Source: Moringa oleifera
Lineage: Eukaryota; Streptophyta; Magnoliopsida; Brassicales; Moringaceae
Assembly (NCBI GenBank): GCA_021397835.1
Contig: JAJFZO010000734.1
Location: 434,001-498,000 of the forward strand
Reading direction: 5' to 3'
DNA: 64,000 nt
The notes under the pieces: generated by a model
Seen by the model: only the letters and a program-made list of their open reading frames with translations
The model's database searches: none
What the model was told of the DNA's origin: nothing
Made by a program: the position numbers and the translations under genes
In this document: piece after piece, positions 22,412 through 31,988 of the stretch
Layout: each line of letters opens with the position of its first letter
Position numbering within the stretch: the first letter of the stretch is position 1

Positions 22412-24430
22412 ATGGAACATTTCATTCCGTTTGCTTGTAGTCAACCGGCATTCATGGATGGAGATAAGATAAAGTGTCCATGTAATCGTAAAAAATGTCA
22501 GAACCGTCACTATGAAACTGTTGATGTGATTAGATATCATTTAGCTAAATATGGTTTCGTATCGGGATATTATGTTTGGAATTGTCATGGGAAAAACGAT
22601 GAAAGTTATAATAAAGGGGCAACTGAATATTATGTCGGAGAAGGATCTACCGCTGTGCACAAAGTTAATACATACCAAACAATGGTAATGGATGCTGCTA
22701 GTCTGAAATTTAATCTAGAACATATAGAGGAATCCTCTAATCCAGACGCTTAACGTTTTTATGATATGTTGAATGCTGCTAATCAACAATTATGAGATGA
22801 ATGTCAAAATCATTCATAATTATCTGCTATTGCTAGAATGATGAATATAAAGTTAGAATATTATATTTCGAAAAGATGCTATGATGATATTTGTCAATTA
22901 ATGAAAGAGATGATGCCTATTGGTAATCTTATGACTGAGAATTTTTACAGTACAAAAAAATGCATGTAAGGTATGGAGTTATCAGTTGAAAAGATTCACT
23001 GTTGTAACAATGGGTGCATGATATACTAGGATGGTGAAGACAATGAACTAAGTTCCTATAAGTTACTATTCTTTACTTCATGTAATTAATATATGTCATT
23101 GTACATGTTAATTATTTGATTATTGTTAATTATCATCATAGATACTTACAAAAGTTGAAAAATAACATTAAGAATAAAGCAAAAGTGGAAGGCTCGATAT
23201 GCAATGCATATTTGTTTGAAGAGGCATCATCATTTTGCTCACACTACTTCGAGCCACATGTTAACACACGACATCGAAAATTGTTACGCAATGATGCTGG
23301 TGATTATTAGTCGAAAGAGCATGAAGTAAATATCTCGATCTTTAAACATCATGGTCGATCATTTAGAAAGGAAAAATCTAGGTACTTGACAGAGGAAGAA
23401 TATCAAGTAGCACATACATATGTTTTGTTAAATTGCCTTGAGGTCGAACCATTCACAGAGTACGTATTTGATAACTTAATAGCAATTGACGTAACCATTT
23501 GCACATTAAAAAAGTTCTTTGATAATGATCGTCATTTTTCATACTAATATTTTGTAGGATTTATATTTCTCAATCACATGAATATTATCCACGCATAACT
23601 GATCGTGAGGTCGACACTCATCTAAAACTTCATTTTTCTAGTTGGTTTAATCCATACATGCGTCCTTCTAATCTAATTTCTTGTTTGGTTAAATCATTTT
23701 TGGTTAATGTAGTCGAATGATTCATTTTCTAATACTTATAGGTTCATGATCCACTAAACTTTGTAAACTATAATTCTATCAAGGATGTTGCAAAAGGTCA
23801 ATTAAGGTCAGTGAAATCATGCCCAGCTTACTATGTCAATGGGTACAAATTTCACACTAAAAGACACAATTCAAATAGAGCTACAATGAATAGCGGAGTC
23901 TGTATTAAAGGGTCCAATTATAACGCTGATGAAAGTGACTATTTCGGTATATTGATGGAAGTGCTACAGTTAGAATATCCTGCATTACCAATTAAGAGAA
24001 CTATTTTATTCAAGTGTGAATGGTTTGATTCTACACCGAATATGGGCACAAAAATACATAAATCGTATAATCTGATGGATGTGAATCATACAAGAAGATT
24101 AAATAAGTATGAACCATTTGTGTTAGCTTTACAAGCAGCTCAAGTTTATTATGCTCCTTATCCAAGTTTAAAGCGCGATAAGCGTGATTGGTGGGCTGTT
24201 TGTAAGATAAAGGCCAGATCTGTCATTGAACTTCCAGACTCTTATCAAGATGATGAGAGAGATGTCCATCAAATTGAGAACGATATGGACCATCATCTTA
24301 TATCTTTGAATGATTCAAGTGGAACATTAATAGATATTAATGAATAAGAAGAAAATATGTCAGATGAGCCAGATTTTGAAAATTATTCTACGGAGAAAGA
24401 AGATGAAGAATAGGAAGATTTTGAACATGA
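22412..24430 (+). pseudogene. CACTA TnpD/TNP2-type transposase pseudogene lacking the catalytic domain
   Basis: This is the main transposase gene of an En/Spm-type element, in pieces. 22412-22753 is the N-terminal Transpos_assoc domain (FIPFACSQPAFMDGDKIKCP, CNRKKCQN, the IRYHLAKYGFVSGYYVWNCHG pattern). It continues through stops with QLMKEMMPIGNL and VEKIHCCNNGCMIY (about 22890-23020). The Transposase_21 core with the DDE residues should follow but is absent. At 23116 the frame resumes in the DUF4218 end (VEGSICNAYLFEEASSFCSH, FEPHVNTRHRKL, then SRYLTEEEYQVAHTYVLLNC). After two likely intron positions (near 23556 and 23741) comes DUF4216 at 23742-24347 (HNSNRATMNSGVCIKGSN, YFGILMEVLQLEYP, FKCEWFD, FVLALQAAQVYYAPYPS) and an acidic tail to 24430 interrupted by stops. 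It cannot encode an active transposase. Confidence 0.9.
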
Positions 24431-24633
24431 TGATTAGTTTTTTTTTTAATTGTTTAATGTACTATTTTAATTATATAATCTATTATAAAAAATGTGTATT
24501 GAACTAATTATTCTTTATATTATCTTTTCATCATGTATTTCAAGGGATTTGAGTTCGATTTTCAAAGAATATTTTCTTGAATTTTTTATTAATTTATGAA
24601 ACTAAAATTTATCAAGTTCATTAACATGATTAG

Positions 24634-26196
24634 ATGAGAGGTCGAGGGAAAAGAGGTGACTCCGGAGGGAGAAGTGACTTTGGAGGGAGAGGTATGTATC
24701 TCGAAATGAGAGATCCACGATCTATATCTTCACTTCCACATATCCAAGATGAAGAAGAGGACATAGTTGACCATCTTCGCATGTTTCAACCTTTTATGGC
24801 TTTACTGCTATTAGGATGTCTAGCTTAGGGAGTATGCAAAGTTCAGGTAGACAATTGATTTATGTAAACAATAACATGTAAGTATTTATAATTATTATTT
24901 TTAATACTTTTTATCATTATCTTTTATATATAAATATTGTTAATATTTATTCGTTATCTTATTTGACAAGATCGAGCCTTCCCATCAATGCTCTGCGAAG
25001 AATTATAAAATTTTTCAAGAGAGAGTTGATCCATGTGGGTACACGTAGAAGATGGTTTATCGGGAAATCAAAGAGTTTTATTATGAGGAATTCAAAGTAT
25101 GAATAATTATTTACAAAAAAAAAAAAAATTCTATTCCATTTTATCATACTTACTAACACTTATTTTTGCTGCAGAAATATTTTATATGGGATGAGGCTAT
25201 GGATGGTATGATGAAGGTCGCATGGGAGGTTCGAGGTGCAGATCGATATGCTTATTTGATGTATGCATATCGTCATAAGGTGAAGAATAAGCCTTAATGG
25301 CAAATATAATGGAACTGATCAGAGTACAAACAAAAGTGTGAAACTATGTCCCGTAATCGACAAAGCGAAACAAGTGGGTCAGGTCCCTCTCGACATAATG
25401 CCGGCTCATGTTCATTGTAAAACCATTGTCGACGCTTGGTATGTATGATATTTAATTTTTTTTGAAGAAATATAAGTGAAAATGTTATAATTTTTTATTA
25501 TGTATTTTTTTCAAGCCCAGGAGTTGGGCCGTGAGCCTACAGCAATAGAGCTTTTTAAATGGACACACACTAAAAAATTTAATCCTGATGAGTTCATAGA
25601 TGAGTGTTCTAAAAATGTAAATGTAAGTTTATTGTTTTTAATATTTAATAAGTAAATTTAATTTTATTTTTTTATTTCACTATTCGGTTCAACTAATAAG
25701 TTAACAAAATGCTTTATTTATTATAGGAATGGTTTGAAGAGTTGGTTGTCATAGCTTCTTAGCCACAGAGGGATCTTCAGATACACCTGAGGTGGACTAC
25801 AATAAGCTTTACTATGAGGCAGTAGGTGAAAAGGAAAAGCGTGGAGTGTACAAGCTTGGGAATCAAGCTCTATCATGGCATTCAGACGACAACTCTAGTA
25901 ATGGATGAGCTGTTGATGATGTAGCTATGCAATATATACGCTCTCAGATGAAGTCTATGGAAGAACTCATACAATTGGAGCGTAAGCCTATAGAAGAGCG
26001 TATGGAGGAGGAGCGTAGGACTTTATAAGAGAGATTAGAGGAGAAGTGTAAGGCTAAGGAGCATGATCGCGTACGCTTCGAGATCGAATTACAAGAGTGC
26101 TTATAGAGAGAAGTTGATATGAATGAACGCATTCGCGGGATGGAGGCTCTCCTTTTGGGAAGCGAACGCCCAACACCGCCTAATAATTATATGTAA
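24634..26196 (+). pseudogene. CACTA TnpA-like (Transposase_24) pseudogene
   Basis: This second En/Spm gene is expected to encode a protein that binds subterminal repeats and pairs the element ends. An RG-rich start (MRGRGKRGDSGGRSDFGGRG) at 24634 is followed by exon-like pieces: KYFIWDEAMDGMMKVAWEV near 25177; a basic region near 25260-25420 with SETSGSGPSRHNAGS; ELGREPTAIELFKWTHTKKF near 25521-25580; and, after a putative intron (about 25620-25727), EGSSDTPEVDYNKLYYEAVG. The C-terminus is a long charged coiled coil with ERIELERKPMEER-type heptads, ending NNYM at 26196. Stops interrupt the coiled coil (TAA near 26026, TAG near 26104). Its 3' third is repeated twice more downstream. Confidence 0.85.
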
Positions 26197-26329
26197 TTTC
26201 TTGTTCGAATATTGTATTTTATAATACTATAATACATAATCTTGTATTTATTATGTTTTATGAATTTTAATTTAATTTATTTTTATTTAGTTATTTAAAT
26301 TTATTTTTTATAAAAAAATTAATTATATT

Positions 26330-26741
26330 AACGACAGATCTATCAGTCACTAATTAGTTTATATTAAAGCCTCTGAGTTTAGCGGCAGATTACTATTCAG
26401 TCAGTATACTTAGTGACATACATAAATCGGTCATTAATATAGCGATAAATTCTTATGTGTTACCAAATTAATCTGTCGCTATACTTTAGTGACAAAATTC
26501 TTATTTGTCACTAGTTTATCGATAGATTAATATGTGTCACCAGTTTAGTGACAGATCCTTAATGGTCTCTAATTTGTCGCTACTTAAGGACAGATACAAA
26601 ATTCAGTCGTTAGTTTTTCTCGCGACAAAGATTTCAGCTACTGATTTTATTTATCATTAATCTGTCACTAAAAAATTTAGCGACAGATTGTTTCAATTTA
26701 ATGATGGATTCATCGGTCGTTAAATCTTTTTTTTTTTTGTG
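26330..26741 (+). mobile_element. CACTA right subterminal region and terminus, copy A
   Basis: Repeated GCGACAGATT / AATCTGTCGCTA motifs in alternating orientation fill this stretch, as expected for TnpA-binding subterminal repeats. The element's last bases are blurred by a T run (TTTTTTTTGTG); the better-preserved copy B ends TTTTGTAGTG. Confidence 0.8.
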
Positions 26742-28215
26742 CTAATGGACGTAAGTTCATAAGCTAAGAAGCCCCTAACGGTACGAAATTAGACTGAATC
26801 CAACCGAATCACCTCGTGAGCCAAGCTAGGGCACAGGAAATTAATCCCATCGTTTCTTGTCCCTATTCATGATGAGAGTGGGAGAAGTGAAGTGAAGGTT
26901 GAGGAAGTCGCTTGTACAATGCATGAAAGTATGGACCCAAGCAAATATGCTATTTTGTTTGGCCAATCCCAAATTCTATGTATTCATGATTGATAAGAAT
27001 GTGAGGGGAATAGTCTTAAATGATGGAAGGAAGGATCCCCCCTCACTCAACGAACTACCTGTACCAATATATCCTGAAATCATCCAATCGATCTAGTGTG
27101 TGCTAATGACCTGCCACAGCAGGCAAGTAGAAGGTCTTGTGCACAAAACTGATTAAATGGCTATCGCTAACATACGGCTCAGCTCACAAAGAGGAAAAGA
27201 AGAATTGAATTCATTGTAGGATTTGAATTAACTTTTTATTTATGCTTTAGAGGTCAGTCACAGTTCTATAATCTATAATGGGATGTTCCTTAGATCTAAT
27301 TTTATAATCGTCCTACCATCCTTGACTTTAGGAAGGAATTGAGTGAAGGATGACCTTACTCTTTTTCAAAGAAAAAAAAAACCGAAATTCTGATTGAGAA
27401 ACTACTGTAAATAGGTACTCCCTTGCTGAAGATCATTTACTAAACCTCTAGAAAAATACATCTTCTATGTTTTGCTTTTCTGTCCAAGGCTCTTTCGCAG
27501 TGGAATCAATTTTGCTAAAGTGCGTGGAGTTTAGATGAAATCAGGGCAGACCTTAGGGTTGCTGTCGGCCATGCCACTGTAGAATTGAGGGTTTATAACA
27601 ACTTTGACAACTTTCTATGAGAGCTAGTAGATCATCCATTCTTCCTTAAAGTAAAGCAAGTTAACATTGAAAAGTTGTGTTAACTGCCTAGGTTTGTAGA
27701 AAAAATGAATTAAAAGATGAGTGCCACAGTAGTAACTTTTAAAATGGTAGCTGAGGCTAGGATTTAGGAAAGATATATATGAGAATAAGTCTGAGGAGAA
27801 AGAGCCTTTCTATTTGCTGTTTTGGACCTAGGTTTAAAATCCTATTCACCTATCACTTCCTAGATGGAGCTCTGAAAAGAGACCTATGAATGCCTTGGCT
27901 CTAAGCCATATATACCACCATATAATGGAGTATTCAGCCGTGCAACAACTTTCTCAAGCGCTATGGCCTATTTTTGAGCGCATTCATTGCTTTGAGAAAT
28001 TGGTTATGAGTAAGGAAGCATTTGAGTTGGCACGTAAGGTTAAGGGGTGGCACAGGTTTTCGATAGCTTTTCTAATCTCTATTGTATGTTTGATAGATCT
28101 GACTCTTATGTTTATGGGCATAGACGGATCCTTCTGCCCTAACCCAACCTCCTCTCCAAGAAAAGCTTTGATTGCTTTTCACTTGTTTATACAATGAATG
28201 TTTACTTATATCATT
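26742..28215. other. CACTA-flanking DNA, unit A (mitochondrial-like)
   Basis: This is the target DNA beyond the right end of the element; the same sequence occurs at 29356-30832, 31989-33461 and, without CACTA, 43731-45203. It contains short frames shared by all copies: 26899-27096 (KVWTQANMLFCLANPK, GIVLNDGRKDPPSLNELPVP); a coding-like stretch near 27546-27783 (ADLRAAVGHATVELRVYNNF on, in consensus); and 27886-28197 (MNALALSHIYHHIMEYSAVQ on). I recognise none of them. Stops fall at matching places, so they descend from one ancestral, already broken sequence. Confidence 0.6.
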
Positions 28216-28814
28216 ATGAGTGTTTCAAAAAAGTAAATGTAAGTTTATTTTTTAAAATATTTAATAAGTAAATTGAATTTGATCTTTTTTTATTTCACTA
28301 TTCGGTTCAACTAATAAGTTAACAAAATGCTTTATTTATTATAGGAATGGTGTGAAGAGTTGGTTGCCACAGCTTTTTAGCCATAGGGGGATCTTGAGAT
28401 ACACCTGAGGAAGACTACAATAAGCTTTACTATGAGGCAATAGGTGAAGAGGAAAAGCGTCGAGTGTACAAGCTTGGGAGTCAAGCTCTATCATGGCATT
28501 AAAATAACAGCTCTAGCAATGGACGCGCTGTTAATGATGTAGCTATGCAAGATATACGCTCTCAGATGAAGGCTATGGAAGAACGCATAGAGCTGGAGCG
28601 TAAGCCTATGGAAGAGCGTATGGAGGAGGAGCGTAGGACTTTATAAGAGAGATTGGAGGAGAAGCGTAAGGCTAGGGAGCATGATCGCATACTCTTCGAG
28701 ATCGAATTGCAAGAGCGCTTATAAAGAGTAGTTGATATGAATGAACGCATCCGCAGGATGGAGGCTCTTTTTTTGGGAAACGGACGCCTAACACCACCTA
28801 ATAATTATAGGTAA
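28216..28814 (+). pseudogene. TnpA 3' fragment, copy B
   Basis: This is the duplicated C-terminal third of the TnpA-like gene: intron-like segment to about 28344, then EEKRRVYKLGSQALSWH near 28455-28500 and the E/K/R-rich coiled coil. In-frame stops remain (TAA near 28644 and near 28721), and the natural end is at 28812-28814. No promoter or 5' part is present. Confidence 0.85.
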
Positions 28815-28944
28815 TTTCTTGCTTGAATATTGTATTTTACAATAATTTAATACATAATTTTGTATTTATTATATTTTATAAATTTTAATTTATTTTATTT
28901 TTATTTAGTTATTTAAATTTTTTTTTTATAAAAAAGTAATTATA

Positions 28945-29355
28945 TTAATGACATATCCATCAGTCACTAATTAGTTTGTATTGAAGCCTCTAAGTTTAGT
29001 GATAGGTTGCTATTCAGTTGCTATACTCAGTGACAGACATAAACCGGTCATTAATATAGTGATAAATTCTTATGTGTTGCCAAATGAATCTGTCGCTATA
29101 CTTTAGTGACAAAATTCTTTTTTGTTACTAGTTTAGCGATAGATTAATATCTGTCGCCAGTTTAGCGACAGATCCTTAATGGTCTCTAATCTGTCACTAT
29201 TTAAGGACAGATGCAAAATTTAGTCGTTAGTTTTTCTCACGATAAAGATTTTAACTACTAATTTTACTTATCATTAATCTGTCACTAAAAAATTTAGCGA
29301 TAGATTGTTTCAATTTAGTGACGGATTCATCGGTCGTTAAATCTATTTTGTAGTG
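28945..29355 (+). mobile_element. CACTA right subterminal region and terminus, copy B
   Basis: It has the same repeated GCGACAGATT-type motifs as copy A. It ends CTATTTTGTAGTG at 29355, the best-preserved terminus of the three (reverse complement CACTACAAAATAG). The flank then starts with CTAATGGATGCAAGC. Confidence 0.85.
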
Positions 29356-30832
29356 CTAATGGATGCAAGCTCATAACCTAAGAAGCCCCTAACGGTGCGA
29401 AATTAGACTAAATCCAATCGAATCACCTTGTGATCCAAGCTAGGGCACAGGAAATTAATCCCATTGTTTCTTGTCCCTATTCATGATGAGAGTGGGAGAA
29501 GTGACGTGAAGGTTGAGAAAGTCGCTTGTACAATGCGTGAAAGTATGGACCCAAGCAAATATGCTATTTTGTTTGGCCAATCCCAAACTCTATGTATTCA
29601 TGATTGATAAGAATGTGAGAGGAATAGTCTTAAATGATGGAAGGAAGGAACCCCCCTTACTCAATGAACTACTTGTACCAATCTATCCTGAAAACATCCA
29701 ATCGATCTACTGTGTGCTAATGACCTGCCACAGCAGGCAAGTAGAAGGTCTTGTGCACGAAACTAATTAAATGACTATCGCTAACATACGGCTCAACTAA
29801 CGAAGAAGAAAAGAAGAATTGAATTCATTGTGGGATTGAAATTGACTTCTTATTCGTGCTTTAGAGGTTAGCCACAGTTCTATAATCTATAATAGGATGT
29901 TCCTTAGATCTAATTTCATAATCGTCCTACCATTCCTCACTTTAGGAAGGAATTGAGTGAAGGATGACCTTACGCTCTTTCAAAAAAAAAAAAAAAAACC
30001 TAAATTCTAATTAAGAAACTACTATAAATAGGTACTCTCTTGCTGAAGATCCTTTACTAAACCTCTAGAAAGCCACCTCTTTTATGTTTTGCTTTTCTGT
30101 CCAAGGCTCTTTCAGAGTGGAATCAATTCTGCTAATGTGCGTGGAGTTTAGATGAAATCAGTGCAGACCTTAGGGCTACTGTTGGCCATGCCACTGTAGA
30201 ATTGAGGGTTTATAACAACTTTGACAACTTTCTGCGAGAGCTAGCAAATCATTGACTCTTCCCTAAAGTAAAGCAAGTTAACATTGAAAAGTTGCGTCAA
30301 CTGCCTAGGTTTGTAGAAAAAATGAATTAAAAGATGAGTGCCACAGCAATAGCTTTTAAGATGGTAGCCGAGGCTAGGATTTGGGAAGGATATATATGAG
30401 AGTAAGTCTGAGGAGAAAGAGTCTTCCTATTTGCTGTTCTGGACCTAGGTTTAAAAACCTATTCACCTATCACTTCCTAGATGGAGCTCTGAAAAGAGAC
30501 CTATGAATGCCTTGGCTCTAAGCCATGTATACCACCATATAATGGAGTATTCAGCCGTGCAACAACTTTCTCAAGCGCTATGGCCTATTTTTGAGCGCAT
30601 TCATTGCTTTGAGAAATTGGTTGTGAGTAAGGAAGCATTTGAGTTGGCACGTAAGGTTAAAGGGTGGCACAGGTTTTTGATAGCTTTTGTAATCTCTATT
30701 ATATGTTTGATAGATCTGAATCTTATGTTTATCGGCATAGACAGATCCTTCTTCCCTAACCCAACCTCATCTCCAAAAAAAGCTTTTATTGCTTTTCACT
30801 TGCTTATACAATGAATGTTTATTTATATCATT
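29356..30832. other. CACTA-flanking DNA, unit B (mitochondrial-like)
   Basis: This is the second copy of the 1.47-kb flank, with the same short frames (29513-29770; about 30165-30400; 30503-30814). The stretch near 30165-30400 reads ADLRATVGHATVELRVYNNF, then KVKQVNIEKLRQLPRFVEKM and MSATAIAFKMVAEARIWEGY. It is interrupted only by one TGA and one TAA over about 78 codons. Confidence 0.6.
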
Positions 30833-31431
30833 ATGAGCGTTCCAAAAAAGTAAATGTAAGTTTATTGTTTTTAACATTTAATAAATAAATTTAATTTTAT
30901 CTTTTTTTATTTCACTATTCGGTTCAACTAATAAGTTAACCAAATGCTTTATTTATTATAGGAATGGTTTGAAGAGTTGGTTGCCACAGCTTCTTAGCCA
31001 CAGAGGGATCTTAAGATACACCTAAGGTAGACTACAATAAATTTTACTATGAAGCAGTAGGTGAAGAGGAAAAGCGTCGAGTGTACAAGCTTGGGAGTCA
31101 AGCTCTATCATGGCATTCAGACAACAGCTCTAGCAATGGACACGCTGTTGATGATGTAGCTATGCAAGATATACGCTCTCAGATAAAGGCTATGGAAGAA
31201 CGCATAGAGCTAGAGCGTAAGCCTATGGAAGAGCGTATGGAGAAGGAGCGTAGGACTTTAGAAGAGAGATTAGAGGAGAAGCGTAAAGCTAGGGAGCATG
31301 ATCGCATACGCTTCGAGATCGAATTGCATGAGCGCTTATGGAGAGAAGTTGATATGAATGAACGCATCCGCTGGATGGAGGCTCTCCTTTTAGGAAGTGG
31401 ACGCCCAATACTGCCTAATAATTATATGTAA
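30833..31431 (+). pseudogene. TnpA 3' fragment, copy C (open coiled-coil frame 31081-31431)
   Basis: This is the third copy of the TnpA C-terminal third. Unlike A and B, its coiled-coil part is uninterrupted from VYKLGSQALSWHSDNSSSNG (31081) to the natural end NNYM and stop at 31431, 116 codons. Residues 35-100 form charged heptads (MEERIELERKPMEERMEKER and onward) typical of the dimerising end of TnpA proteins. An upstream stop near 30996 and the absent N-terminal half mean it is still a fragment. The open frame may be the less decayed state rather than selection. The minus-strand frame at 31179-31367 is its antisense shadow. Confidence 0.8.
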
Positions 31432-31556
31432 TCTTTTGTTGGAATATTGTATTTTACGATAATATAATACATAATCTTGTATTTATTATGTTTTATGAAT
31501 TTTAATTTAATTTATTTTTATTTAGTTATTTAAATTTATTTTTTATAAAAAATTAA

Positions 31557-31988
31557 TTATATTAACGATTGATCCATCAGTCACTAATTAGTTTGTATTA
31601 AAGCCTTTGAGTTTAACGACAGATTACTATTCAGTCACTATACTTAGTGATAGACATAAATCAGTCATTAATATAGCGATAAATTCTTGTGTGTTGCCAA
31701 ATGAATCTATCGCTATACTTTAGGGACAGAATTCTTTTTTGTCACTAGTTTGGCGATAGATTAATATCTGTCACCAGTTTGGTGACTGATTCTTTATGAT
31801 CTCTAATCTGTTGCTACTTAAAGATAGATACAAAATTCAGTCGTCAGTTTTTCCCGAGATAAAGATTTCAACTACTAATTTTACTTATAATTAATCTGTC
31901 ACTAAAAAGTTTAGCGACAAATTCATTTTTTTCTAAAAAATTTAGTGACGAATTCATCGGTCGTTAAATCTAATTTTTTTCTATAGTG
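31557..31988 (+). mobile_element. CACTA right subterminal region and terminus, copy C
   Basis: Alternating GACAGATT / AATCTGTCACTA-type motifs end with TTTCTATAGTG at 31988. This copy sits at the original element-target junction, because the flank continues without a break for more than 11 kb. Confidence 0.85.

Noticed and set aside
20091..26741. One complete 6.65-kb CACTA element
   Set aside because: The left and right subterminal motifs differ and the flanking trinucleotides (TGA and CTA) do not match, so completeness is unsupported.
27140..27185. Group II intron domain V-like sequence on the minus strand (GAGCCGTATGTTAGCGATAG)
   Set aside because: The complementary half of the hairpin needed for domain V is missing, so the resemblance is too short to call.
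31179..31367. Serine/arginine-rich minus-strand frames here and at 25944-26132 and 28562-28750
   Set aside because: All three are antisense to the charged coiled coil of the TnpA copies, whose codons produce RSS/SIR-like text on the other strand.
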